The notes under the pieces are model-generated. The model saw only the letters and a program-made list of their open reading frames with translations. It was not told where the DNA came from and searched no databases. DNA of 64,000 nt from the NCBI GenBank assembly GCA_963841695.1, contig CAWJDQ010000002.1, positions 62,001-126,000 on the forward strand, in the 5' to 3' direction. The translations under genes were made by a program, and so were the position numbers. How positions within the stretch are numbered: position 1 is the first letter of the stretch; every line of letters starts with the position of its first letter. Positions 6,795 to 15,974 of the stretch are shown piece by piece. This DNA comes from RYN-230 sp963841695 (GTDB lineage: Bacteria; Actinomycetota; Actinomycetes; Streptosporangiales; Streptosporangiaceae).

Positions 6795-8636
6795 CTAGCG
6801 CCGCAGGCGGTCCAGGAACCGGGACGGCTTGCGCGTCCGGCGGCCGCCCGGAGACCGGGCCAGCGACCAGGACAGGAAGATCCGCTCCCGGGCCCGGGTC
6901 ACGCCCACGTACAGCAGCCTGCGCTCCTCCTCGATCGCCTCCTCGGTCTGCGCGTACACGATCGGCAGCGTGCCCTCGGTCAGGCCGGGCAGGAAGACCA
7001 CGTCCCACTCCAGCCCCTTGGCCGCGTGCAGCGAGGCCAGGGTCACGCCCTGGATGGCCGGGGCGTGCTCGATAGCGCTGCGGCGGCCCAGTTCGGCCAC
7101 GAACCCGGCCAGGTCGGCCCCGGGATGCACCGCGAAATAGTCCGCGGCGAGCTGGGCCAGGGCCTCCAGCGACTCCCAGCGCTCCCGGGCGGCACCGCGC
7201 CCGGCCGGGGCCTCCCGGGTGAGTCCCAGCCCGGCCAGGATGTGCCGGACCTCGGCCGGCGGCTCGGGGCCCGCGTCGGCGGACACTGATTTCGCCGCCG
7301 CGCGGAGCAAGCCGGTCGCCTGGCGTACCTCCCGCCGGTCGAAGAACCGCTCCGCCCCCCGGACCTGGCAGGGCACGCCCCGCTCGGCCAGCGCACGCTC
7401 CAGGGCCAGCGTCTGGGCGTTGGTCCGGACCAACACCGCCACCTGGCCCGGCGCCGTCCCCGCGGCGCGCAGCGCGTCCACCCGCGCGGCCACGCCCGAC
7501 GCCTCCTCTTCCTCGTCCGCGTACTGCGTGAACTCCGCGGCCGGCCCGGCCGGGCGCTGCGCGACCAGGGCCGCGGGGCGGCCGCCCGCGGGGGGCCGAA
7601 GCGGCCCTGACCCCGGCCGCGGGGACCCGGTCCGCAGCTGGTCGGCCAGGGAGCGCGGGCCGGCCGCACCGGTCAGCTGGTTGGCCAGCGCGAGGATCTG
7701 CGGCGTGGAGCGGTAGTTGCGGACGAGCTGGACGACCGTGGCGTCGGGGAACTCGGCGGTGAACCCGGTCAGGTAGGACGCGGTGGCCCCGGCGAACGAG
7801 TAGATGGTCTGCCGCGGATCCCCCACCACGCATACGTCGTCGCGATCGCCGGCCCAGCAGTCCAGCAGCAGCTTCTGCAGCGGGTTGACGTCCTGGTACT
7901 CGTCGATCACGAAATACCGGTACCGGTCCCTGACCTCCGCGGCCGCCGCCTGGTGCTCAGTGAGGATGGCCGCCGTGAGCTCCAGCACGGATTCGAAATC
8001 CACCAGGTGGCGCTCCCGGCAGAGATCGTCGTACCGGGTGTAGAGCCGGGCTACCACGTCGGCGGCCAGTGGCGGGGTCCGGGCCGCCTTGGCCGAGGCC
8101 CGGGGGTAGTCATCCGGGCGGACCTGGGACACCTTGGCCCACTCGATTTCCGAGGCGACGTCCCGCAGTTCCGCTACCCCCGCGCTCACCCGCAGGCCCC
8201 GGGCGGCCTCGGCAAGCAGGCTCACCTTGGAGTCCAGCACCGCGGGCGGCCGCCCGCCCACGGTAGCGGGCCAGAAGTGGGTGAGCTGGCGCAGCGCGGC
8301 CGAGTGGAAGGTGCGCGCCTGGACCCGCTCCAGCCCCCCGGCGGACCCGGCCAGCTGGACCATCCGGGCCCGCAACTCCCCGGCCGCGCGGGTGGTGAAC
8401 GTCACCGCGAGCACGTGGGCGGGGTCAACCACCCCGGTCAGCGCCGCGTAGGCGATCCGGTGCGCGACCGCGCGGGTCTTGCCGGTCCCCGCCCCGGCCA
8501 GCACGCACACCGGCCCGGTGGTGGCCGAGGCCACCTGCCGCTGCTCGGGGTCCAGCGCGGCCAGCACGGCCTCCGGATCGGCAGCCGCCGACGGCCCGGG
8601 ATCTGGCCCGGCTGGCTCACCCGCGACTGCGCGCAC
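6795..8636 (-). CDS. uvrD2: UvrD2-type superfamily 1 ATP-dependent DNA helicase, HRDC-less
   Basis: 613 residues from the GTG at 8636. The start is decided by AGGAGG six bases upstream; the longer frame merely translates that site (HRRWD). Helicase motifs: Walker A LAGAGTGKT (about residue 47), motif II VIDEYQDVNP, motif III VVGDPRQTIY, motif IV VRNYRS, motif V TLASLHAAKGLEWDVVF and motif VI YVGVTRAR. It stops soon after motif VI (KPSRFLDRLRR), without the C-terminal HRDC domain of M. tuberculosis UvrD2. A 3'-5' helicase role in repair is from the family. Divergent from mrx1. The 50 bases after its stop carry imperfect repeats of GGGAACCCT. Confidence 0.88.
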   Translation of the reverse strand: MRAVAGEPAGPDPGPSAAADPEAVLAALDPEQRQVASATTGPVCVLAGAGTGKTRAVAHRIAYAALTGVVDPAHVLAVTFTTRAAGELRARMVQLAGSAGGLERVQARTFHSAALRQLTHFWPATVGGRPPAVLDSKVSLLAEAARGLRVSAGVAELRDVASEIEWAKVSQVRPDDYPRASAKAARTPPLAADVVARLYTRYDDLCRERHLVDFESVLELTAAILTEHQAAAAEVRDRYRYFVIDEYQDVNPLQKLLLDCWAGDRDDVCVVGDPRQTIYSFAGATASYLTGFTAEFPDATVVQLVRNYRSTPQILALANQLTGAAGPRSLADQLRTGSPRPGSGPLRPPAGGRPAALVAQRPAGPAAEFTQYADEEEEASGVAARVDALRAAGTAPGQVAVLVRTNAQTLALERALAERGVPCQVRGAERFFDRREVRQATGLLRAAAKSVSADAGPEPPAEVRHILAGLGLTREAPAGRGAARERWESLEALAQLAADYFAVHPGADLAGFVAELGRRSAIEHAPAIQGVTLASLHAAKGLEWDVVFLPGLTEGTLPIVYAQTEEAIEEERRLLYVGVTRARERIFLSWSLARSPGGRRTRKPSRFLDRLRR

Positions 8637-8831
8637 GTCCCACCTCCTGTGCCCGCCATCCTCCCGCATCCCGCCGACACCGGCCCCCGCCGCGCACCGG
8701 CCGCGCTGCTTCTTACGTTTCTGACCAGCACATACGTAGAGATAACGAACACCGCCCGTGGTAATGGGAAGCCGGCGCGCCTCCGGCGTGTTGAGGAGTC
8801 GGAACTACCTTGAGACGATGGGAGCGGCTGC

Positions 8832-9089
8832 GTGTCTGAGCCGGTGACGATGTACACCACGCAGTGGTGCGCCTTCTGCCGACGGCTGAAGAGCCAACTG
8901 GCCCGGGACGGGATCGAGGTAACCGAGGTCGACATCGAGCGCGATGAGGCTGCGGCCAGCTTCGTGATCAGTGTCAACGGGGGCAACATGACCGTGCCCA
9001 CCCTTGTATTCTCCGATGGGACGGCGATGACCAACCCATCAGCGGCCCAGGTCAAGGAAAGGCTGCGCGGGCTCGCCGCGAACTTATGA
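8832..9089 (+). CDS. mrx1: Mycoredoxin-1 (glutaredoxin-like)
   Basis: 85 residues, thioredoxin fold, GTG start after GGGAGCGG. Active site WCAFC at about residues 12-16 (mycobacterial Mrx1 usually has CGYC), followed by the cis-Pro TVPTLVF motif and the C-terminal helix. Mycoredoxins reduce mixed disulfides with mycothiol in actinobacteria. Position beside uvrD2 matches Rv3198A. The stop overlaps an ATG (ATGA) that could couple translation to the next frame. Confidence 0.9.
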   Translation: MSEPVTMYTTQWCAFCRRLKSQLARDGIEVTEVDIERDEAAASFVISVNGGNMTVPTLVFSDGTAMTNPSAAQVKERLRGLAANL

Positions 9090-9292
9090 GTGGCAGGCAC
9101 AACCGGACGAAGGCTGACGTGCACGGGCGCGCCGGCCAGCCGGGCGTGCCCGCAGAAGGCCTGCCCGCGCTGCCGGGCACAGCCGCCGGACGGCCCGGCC
9201 AGGACCACGACGGTAGGCCCCAGCAGGGCGCTGACCAGGATGGTCAGGGCCAGCGCGGTGTAAGCCGGGCCGGGGCCGGGGATGGCCTGGGC

Positions 9293-10003
9293 ATGACGGA
9301 TCGCTCAGACACGGGTGGATCCCGGGGGAACGACCGGGACCCGGGCCCGGCCCACGACGGCCCTGCTGCTCCCCCGGAGGCGGTCGCGCGGCGGACCCCG
9401 ACCGGCTGGCGCGTGGGCGATGAAGAAGTACCCGACCTGACCAGCGCCATGGTTCTGGCCGACCTGCTGGCCGCGGAATTGTCCGCGGAGGAGCAGGCCG
9501 AACTGGACGCCGCGGCCCTGGCCGCGCCGGACACCGCCCCGCGGGACGCGGCCCGGCGCAATGCGGGCGTGGTCGCCGGCGTGAGCACCCCGCCGCCCGC
9601 GGCCGGCCAGGCCAGCCCGCCGGGGCCGGGCAGCCGCACAGACGCGCCGGCCCCGCGGGCCGGCGCGCACCGGGCCACGGAGACTCCCTTCGGGCCGGCC
9701 GACGCCGCCCAGCTCCGCGAAGCCGAGCAGCTCAAGGAGACGGTCGCGCAGCTGGAGCGCGCGCTGACCGTCCGGGTCCGGGTGGAACAGGCCATCGGAG
9801 TGCTCGCGGAACGGCACCGGATCCGCCCCCGGCAGGCCTTCGAGCTGCTCAGGTCCGCGTCCCGGGCCCGCGGGCAGCGGATCATGGAAACCGCCAGCCA
9901 GGTGATCGCCAGCGCGACCAACCCGCTGCTGCGCCTGCCGGAGGAACTGGCCAAGCCGCCCATGCCACGGCGGATGGCCCGGCGCAGCCGCGGCGAAGCC
10001 TGA
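9293..10003 (+). CDS. ANTAR-domain RNA-binding antiterminator protein
   Basis: 236 residues from the ATG at 9293; a frame-continuous ATG at 9086 overlaps the mrx1 stop but adds only Gly/Arg/Gln-rich sequence. The ANTAR three-helix domain is C-terminal (about residues 160-215): RVEQAIGVLAERHRIRPRQAFELLRSASR. ANTAR dimers bind paired hexaloop hairpins and prevent transcription termination. No PAS, GAF or receiver domain is present; a short N-terminal part (GWRVGDEEVPDLTSAMVLAD) is followed by a Pro/Ala-rich linker. What it senses and its RNA targets are unknown. Confidence 0.8.
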   Translation: MTDRSDTGGSRGNDRDPGPAHDGPAAPPEAVARRTPTGWRVGDEEVPDLTSAMVLADLLAAELSAEEQAELDAAALAAPDTAPRDAARRNAGVVAGVSTPPPAAGQASPPGPGSRTDAPAPRAGAHRATETPFGPADAAQLREAEQLKETVAQLERALTVRVRVEQAIGVLAERHRIRPRQAFELLRSASRARGQRIMETASQVIASATNPLLRLPEELAKPPMPRRMARRSRGEA

Positions 10004-10278
10004 CCCGCATTCCCGGGCGGTCACCCCGGCGGGGCCTGAGTCGCGGTCCCGCAATTTTGCGTCGCTATTGCCCGGCCGGGAATCTTCACACACTTTTCCG
10101 CGGGTAAGGGCGCCTGGGCCTTTATTTCTGCGGCGCAAAATATGACCTGGATTGTCCCTTACCGTTACCGGCCAATATCACACCGGATGCGAGACTTGGG
10201 CACGGCGCTGCTCAGCAAGGCCCGGCCGCCAGCGCGCGGGTTTCCGGTCAGCTGGCGACGAGGTGAGGGACGCGCGAC

Positions 10279-12235
10279 GTGGTGAACCCCGGGCCATCCG
10301 CATCGCCGGGCGGGCCTTCCGGCGGGCCCACCCGGACGACCGTCCGGCCCACTCCCCCCGATCCGGGTCAGCCCAGAGCCCGGCCGCCGGACACGCTTCC
10401 CGGCCGGGCGGCGGCCGACCGCGGTGCCCTCCGCCAGCTGGCGCTGCTGCTGGGCTATATCGCCGCGGGAATCGCGGTCACCTGGCCGCTGGCCACCTAC
10501 CTGCGCGGCCGCCTGCCGGACATTACCGATCCGGCGAGTTACGTGTGGAGCCTGTGGTGGGTGGCGCACCAGGTGACCCATCTGGGCAACCCGTGGTTCA
10601 CCCCCCGGCTGGCCGCCCCGGTGGGGGTGCAGCTGGGCTACGACACCCTGATGCCGTTGCTGGGCCTGCTGATGCTCCCGGTCACCCTGCTGGCCGGCCC
10701 GGCGGTCAGCTACAACCTGCTGGTAGTGCTGCTGCCCGGCGTGCTGTGCTACACGCTGTACCGGGTGGCGAGGCTGTGGCTGCCGTCGCACCTGGGTGCG
10801 GTGGCGGCCGGGGCCCTGTTCGGCCTGTCCACGATGCTGGACTTCCAGGACTGGTTTCACCTGAACATCGCGGCCGGGACGGTGTTCCTGCCGCTGGCCC
10901 TGGAGGCGGCGGTCCGGTTGCGGCGCCGGCCAGGCACTCCCCGGGCCCTGTGGGTGGGATCGGTGCTCGGCCTGGCCGTGCTGGTCAACCAGGAGTCGGC
11001 GATCATGGCCGCGATCCTGGTCGTCCTCGCGCTGATCCCCGGGCTGTCCCCCCGGCCGTCGCCCGGCCCGCTGCGGGACGCCGGCGTGGCCGCGCTGACC
11101 GCCGTGCTGGTGGCCGGCCCGCAGCTCGCCGCGATGGCGTGGCAGGCCAGTTCGGGCGGTACCGCCGCGCCCGCCGCGACGCTGCCGGACTGGTACCGGC
11201 GGCTGGGGGCCGGGCTGCCCACCCTGTTCTCCCCGTCCCCACGGCTCCGCTCATGGGGGCTCGGGGCGGCGGCCGGCGGGTTCCACTTCCCGCTGTCCGA
11301 GGGGGTGCCGACGTTCGGGATCACGCTGACCGTGCTGGCCCTGGCGGGCCTGGTGATCTCCTGGCGGCGGCGCAGTGCGCGGCTGCTGGCCCTGCTCTGG
11401 CTGGGCAGCGCGGCACTGGCCATGGGCCCGGCGCTGAGGATCGGCTCCGCCAGTTACCTGCCCGCCGCGATCACCGTGGGCGGGGTCCGGCTGTCTGGCG
11501 TCATGCCGTTCACCTGGCTGGTGCAGGTACCCGGCCTGTCCGCGTTCCGCGAGGCCGACCGGTTCGCCCTGCTCGGGCTGGTTCCCGCCGCATTGCTGGG
11601 CGGCAGCACGCTGGGCTGGCTGGCTGCCCGGGCCCGGCCGCTGCTGGGCCACCACGCCCGGGCTGCTCCGGAGGGCCTGCCCGGCCAGCCCCGGAGCCGG
11701 GCCATGACGGCCGGCATCCTGCTACTGATCGCGGTGCTGGGCGCGGCCCTGGAGGCCGGGTGGCCCGGCGGCGGTCCGGTCACCCGGTCCATCCCGGCCT
11801 CCCGGCCTGCCCTGGACGGCCCGATCGCCGCCGATCATTCCGGGGTCGATCGTCGTTGACGTGCCGTTCGGCATCCGGGGCGGGCTGCCGGCGCGCTACG
11901 GGGGCAAGATCGAGCCGGAAGCCCTGGCCCTGGCCAGTTCGGACGGTCACCCGCGGGCCATCTCCTACACCTCCTGGATCCCGGCCCCGACGGTCCGGGC
12001 GATCCGCCGCCACCCGTTCTACGCGCGGCTGGCCGCCGCCCAGAACGGCAGCCCCAGCGACGCCCGGCAGGCCCGCCTGGCCCGGGCGGACGCACGGCGG
12101 ATGGACGTGGGCTGGGTCCTGGTCTGGCGGGCCACCCCGGAGGTGCTCAGGTACCTGGCGCAGGCCGGCTTCCGCTTCGGCTACCGGGCCGACGGGGTCG
12201 CGGTGTACCGGCCGGCGGAGCAGCACAATATGTGA
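10279..12235 (+). pseudogene. Polytopic membrane protein (GT-C-like), one frameshift
   Basis: Runs in one frame to 11859, then continues in another to the stop at 12235; the break lies at about 11825-11855, where DGPIAA should join IIPGSIVVDVPFG. Ten or more hydrophobic segments follow a Pro-rich cytoplasmic N-terminus. The first loop has the acidic DITDPASYVWSLWW, equivalent to D-TDVNLFSWF in the related genes at 15975 and 18609. The soluble C-terminus (SYTSWIPAPTVRAIRRHPFY) is outside the membrane. A lipid-linked-sugar glycosyltransferase role is inferred from topology and the nearby GT2. Either a decayed gene or a sequencing error; flanking codon use is normal. Confidence 0.65.
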
Positions 12236-12249
12236 ACGTTTGGTTCACA
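12231..12249. promoter_or_regulatory. Inverted repeat upstream of cphB, candidate operator
   Basis: TGTGAAC-GTTTG-GTTCACA, a perfect 7-bp dyad with a 5-base spacer, 28 bases before the cphB start. A possible promoter overlaps it: TTGGTT (12240-12245), 17 bases, then GGTAAC. GTAAC repeats at about 12254 and 12264. A dedicated regulator of cyanophycin use is inference; the dyad spacing does not fit Crp. Confidence 0.45.
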
Positions 12250-12277
12250 ACGTGTAACGCTGGGTAACAACGCAACC

Positions 12278-13102
12278 GTGAATGAGCACGCGGGCCAGGG
12301 TGTGCCAGCGGGCCGCCTGCTGATCATCGGCGGCGGGGAGGACCGGTGCTGCGGCGCCGGGGTGCTGGAACGGTTCGTCGAGATGTGCGGAGCCGAGCAG
12401 GCCCGGATCACCCTGGTCACCACCGCGACCGGGGTCCCCGACGAAGTGCACGCCGAGTACGAGCAGGTGTTCCGCAAGCTCGGTGTCGAGCAGACCAGGG
12501 AACTGAGGCTGCGCGGCCGGGCGGACGCCGACTCCGACTCCGCCGCCGCGGTGCTGCGCGATTCCACCGGGGTTTTCTTCAGTGGCGGCGACCAGTCCCG
12601 GATCCTGGCCCTGGTCGGCTCGCGGGCCAACGACATCCTCCGCGAGCAACTCGGCCACGGGCTGGTCGTCGCCGGGACCAGCGCCGGCGCGACGGCGATG
12701 GGTCGGACGATGATCCTCGGCGGCGAGGGGCCGGAGGTCTCGGCGGCCACCGTGCGCACCGGCCCCGGGCTCGGGCTGCTGCCCAGGATGCTCATCGATA
12801 TGCACTTCGCGGAGCGCGGCCGCCTGCCGCGGCTGCTGAGCGCGGTCGCGCTCGACCCGGATCACCTCGGCGTGGGCATCGACGAGAACACCGCCATCCT
12901 GGTGGACGGCGACCGCTTCGAGGTGCTCGGCACCGGGGTCGCCACGGTGGCCGACGGCGAGCGGTCCACGGTGGTCCACGCCGCTGGTGACTGTGACCCG
13001 ATCACCCTGTTTGACGTCCGGCTGCACCTGATGCCGGCCGGCTGCGTGTTCGACATCACCCGGCGGGCCCCGGCCATCGGACCCGCCCACAACCGCTACT
13101 GA
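12278..13102 (+). CDS. cphB: Cyanophycinase
   Basis: 274 residues, peptidase family S51. GRLLIIGGGED at the N-terminus, FFSGGDQSRIL in the middle, and the nucleophile elbow GTSAGATAMG (Ser about 134), followed by DMHFAERGRLPRLL and GIDENTAI typical of cyanophycinases. It cleaves the Asp-Arg polymer cyanophycin to beta-Asp-Arg dipeptides in the cytosol. GTG start. Forms an operon with cphA, 70 bases downstream, so synthesis and breakdown of the nitrogen store are encoded together. Confidence 0.93.
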   Translation: MNEHAGQGVPAGRLLIIGGGEDRCCGAGVLERFVEMCGAEQARITLVTTATGVPDEVHAEYEQVFRKLGVEQTRELRLRGRADADSDSAAAVLRDSTGVFFSGGDQSRILALVGSRANDILREQLGHGLVVAGTSAGATAMGRTMILGGEGPEVSAATVRTGPGLGLLPRMLIDMHFAERGRLPRLLSAVALDPDHLGVGIDENTAILVDGDRFEVLGTGVATVADGERSTVVHAAGDCDPITLFDVRLHLMPAGCVFDITRRAPAIGPAHNRY

Positions 13103-13172
13103 ACTTAGCGGCTGGCCGCCCGGCCAGCCTGGCACTGCGCCCCCACCGAGGATCCCGACCGAGGGAGCAGAC

Positions 13173-15830
13173 GTGCGCCTCATCGACAGCCACCGCCTGG
13201 CTGGCCCGAACATCTACACGTCGCGGCCGGTCGCCGTGGCCCGGCTGGAACTGGACGGGCTGACCGGCCAGGAATCCTCGGACTGCCTGGGCTTCGCCCG
13301 CCGGCTGACCGATGCGCTGCCGGGGCTGACCGGGCATCACTGCGCCGCCGGGCGCCCGGGCGGCTTCCTCGACGCGCTGGCCCGCGGGACCTACTTCGGC
13401 CACGTGACCGAGCACGTGGCGCTCGAGCTGTCGGCCCTGGCCGGCCGCGAGGTAGCGTTCGGGCGCACGGTCTGGGCCGGCGCCGAGGGCCGCTACGACG
13501 TGATCATGGAATGCCCGCAGGACGAGCCATCCTCCTCCAGCGTGCCGCGTGACCTGGTCACGCTGGCCATCTGGGTGGTCACCGAGATCCTGGCCGAGCG
13601 CGAGGCGCCGCTGCCGGAGGCCCTCGACGGGATCGCCCGGGCCGTGGCAGCGGGCCGGCCCGGGGTCAGCACCGCGGCGCTGGCCGCCGCGGCCCGGCAG
13701 CGCGGCATCCCGGTGCGGCGTACCGGGGCCCTGAGCCTGCTCCGCCTGGGGTACGGCTGCCACCGCCGGCTGCTCTGGGCGGCCCTCACCGAGCAGACCT
13801 CGGCCGTGGGCGTGGACATCGCGTCCGACAAGGTGCTGGCCAAAGAGCTGCTGGCCACCGCGGGAGTCCCGGTGCCCCGCGGGGTGGTGGCCCGGTCGGC
13901 CGCCGAGGCGGCCCGGGCCCTGGGCGAGCTGCGGGCGCCGCTGGTGATCAAGCCACGCCACGGCAACCACGGGGCAGACGTCACCGTGGGGGTGACCACC
14001 CCCGACCAGGCCGCTGAGGCGTACCAGCGGGCCGGCACCAGCGACGGTCAGGTCGTTATTGAGGAATTTGTCCCGGGCGTGGACTACCGGGTCCTGGTCG
14101 TGGATGGTCATGTGGTGGCGGCCGCCCGGCTGCACCCGGCGTCGGTGACCGGAGACGGCCGCCAGGACATCGAGGCCCTGGTCCGGCAGGCGAACAACGA
14201 CCCGCGCCGGGGTGAGGGGCACGCGCTGCCGCTGACCCGGATCGTGCTGGACGACCAGGCGCTGGCCCACCTGGCGGCGCAGGGGCTGCATCCCGGGTCC
14301 GTGCCCGGGGCCGGCCAGCCCGTCGCGCTGCGCCGCAACGCCAACCTGTCCACCGGCGGCACCAGTACCGACGTGACCGACCTGGTGCACCCCGAGGTGG
14401 GGGCAATGTGCTGCCGGGCCGCCGCGGCGGCCGCCCTGGACGTGTGCGGCATCGACGTCCGGCTGGCCGACATCGCGGAGCCGCCGGGCCAGCAGGCCGG
14501 CGCGGTCATCGAGCTGAACGCCTGTCCCGGGCTGCGGATGCACCTCGAGCCGGCCGCGGGCCGCCCACGCGATGTCGCGGGCGCGATCATCGACCGGCTC
14601 TACCCGCCGGGCGCGCCGTCGCGCATCCCGATCGTGTCCGTGACCGGCACCAACGGCAAGACCACCACGGTGCGGATGATCTCCCACATCCTCGGCCAGG
14701 CTGGGCTGCGGGTGGGCATGGCCACCACGGACGGCGTGTACTGCGGCGGGCAGCTGATCCACGCGGCCGACGCCTCGGGCCCACGGTCGGCCGAGATGGT
14801 GCTGGACGACTCCACCGTGGAGGCGGCGGTCCTGGAGACGGCCCGGGGCGGGATCATCCGCCGCGGTCTCGGATACGACCGGGCCGATGTCGCCGTGGTC
14901 ACCAACATCACCGCCGATCATCTGGGCTGCGACGGGATCGACGACCTCGACGACCTGACCGACGTCAAGGCCCTGGTGGCGGAGGAAATCCTGCGCGGCG
15001 GCACGGTCGTGCTCAACGCGGACGACCCGCGCTCCGCCGGGCTCGCCCAGCGGGCCGCCGTCCGCGACCGGAACCCGGTGGTCCGGTTCTTCAGCCTGTC
15101 CGCCAGCAGCCCCGTCATCATGGCGCACCGGATGACCGGCGGGATCGCCTGCCTGCTCCGCGACGACCAGCTGATCGAGGCCAGGGGCGGGGAGGAGACG
15201 GTGCTGCTGCACGCGGATGAGCTGCCGGGCTCCTTCGGCGGCGCCGCGGCCCACCTGCTGGCCAACGCGCTGGCCGCGGTGGCCGCGTGCCGGGCGCTCG
15301 GGGTGAGCGTCAAGGACATCCGGCGGGGCTTCGCCACCTTCACCCCGGTCGAGGCCAACCCGGGCCGCGGCAACGTCTACCACATCGGCGGGGTGCCGCT
15401 GGTGGTGGACTACGGGCACAACCCGGCCGCGCTGGCGTCGATGGGACGCCTGCTGCACGAGGCCTGGGACGGCCAGCCCATCGCGGCCCTCACCCTCCCG
15501 GGCGACCGGCGGGACGACCTGATCATGGAGAGCGCGGCCATGGTGGCGACCTGGTTCAGCCGGGTGGTGGTCTATGAGGACCGCGACCTGCGCGGGCGCC
15601 AGGCCGGCGAGATGACCCGGCTTATCTCCGGCGCGCTGGCGCGGCACCGCCCGGACATCCGCATCCTGACCGCCGAGGGGCCGGGCGACGCGCTCCGGTC
15701 GGCGCTCGCGCTGGCCTCGCCGGCCGATCCGGTGCTGTTCACCTACGAGGAGCTGGGGCCGGTGCGGGACGTGCTGGAACGCCTGGGCGCCAGTCCCTGG
15801 CCCGGCAGGCTGGATCAGCCGCTGAGCTGA
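13173..15830 (+). CDS. cphA: Cyanophycin synthetase
   Basis: 885 residues, the usual CphA1 length. N-terminal domain (1-160), ATP-grasp (about 200-470; VIKPRHGNHGADVTVGV, IEEFVPGVDYRVLVVDG, IELNACPGLRMHLEP), then a Mur-ligase-like domain with P-loop VTGTNGKTTT (about 490), ETARGGIIRRGLGYD and TNITADHLG. The ATP-grasp part adds Asp to the backbone and the Mur-like part attaches Arg to each side chain, giving multi-L-arginyl-poly-L-aspartate. Start GTG at 13173 with GAGGATCCCGACCGAGGGAG upstream. Second gene of the cphB-cphA operon, closed by a GC hairpin right after the stop. Confidence 0.95.
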   Translation: MRLIDSHRLAGPNIYTSRPVAVARLELDGLTGQESSDCLGFARRLTDALPGLTGHHCAAGRPGGFLDALARGTYFGHVTEHVALELSALAGREVAFGRTVWAGAEGRYDVIMECPQDEPSSSSVPRDLVTLAIWVVTEILAEREAPLPEALDGIARAVAAGRPGVSTAALAAAARQRGIPVRRTGALSLLRLGYGCHRRLLWAALTEQTSAVGVDIASDKVLAKELLATAGVPVPRGVVARSAAEAARALGELRAPLVIKPRHGNHGADVTVGVTTPDQAAEAYQRAGTSDGQVVIEEFVPGVDYRVLVVDGHVVAAARLHPASVTGDGRQDIEALVRQANNDPRRGEGHALPLTRIVLDDQALAHLAAQGLHPGSVPGAGQPVALRRNANLSTGGTSTDVTDLVHPEVGAMCCRAAAAAALDVCGIDVRLADIAEPPGQQAGAVIELNACPGLRMHLEPAAGRPRDVAGAIIDRLYPPGAPSRIPIVSVTGTNGKTTTVRMISHILGQAGLRVGMATTDGVYCGGQLIHAADASGPRSAEMVLDDSTVEAAVLETARGGIIRRGLGYDRADVAVVTNITADHLGCDGIDDLDDLTDVKALVAEEILRGGTVVLNADDPRSAGLAQRAAVRDRNPVVRFFSLSASSPVIMAHRMTGGIACLLRDDQLIEARGGEETVLLHADELPGSFGGAAAHLLANALAAVAACRALGVSVKDIRRGFATFTPVEANPGRGNVYHIGGVPLVVDYGHNPAALASMGRLLHEAWDGQPIAALTLPGDRRDDLIMESAAMVATWFSRVVVYEDRDLRGRQAGEMTRLISGALARHRPDIRILTAEGPGDALRSALALASPADPVLFTYEELGPVRDVLERLGASPWPGRLDQPLS

Positions 15831-15832
15831 CC

Positions 15833-15854
15833 CCCCGGCGGTGACCCGCCGGGG
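15833..15854 (+). terminator. cphA terminator hairpin and 13-bp tandem repeat
   Basis: A 9-bp stem (CCCCGGCGG / CCGCCGGGG) with loop TGAC begins three bases after the cphA stop. Its right arm starts a 13-base tandem repeat, CCCGCCGGGGTGG, about three copies to 15883. Confidence 0.55.
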
Positions 15855-15974
15855 TGGCCCGCCGGGGTGGCCCGCCGGGGCCAACCTGGTGCCGGCCAGC
15901 ACGGATCCGGCATAAGGTCCATGGAGCGGTGATTGATACGGGCGGCCGCGGGTCCCAGGCGTTTGGAGGTGACG

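Noticed and set aside
9086..9292. N-terminal extension of the ANTAR protein from the ATG overlapping mrx1
   Set aside because: Composition is Gly/Arg/Gln-rich without pattern, and the ATG at 9293 fits a normal start; kept only as an alternative.
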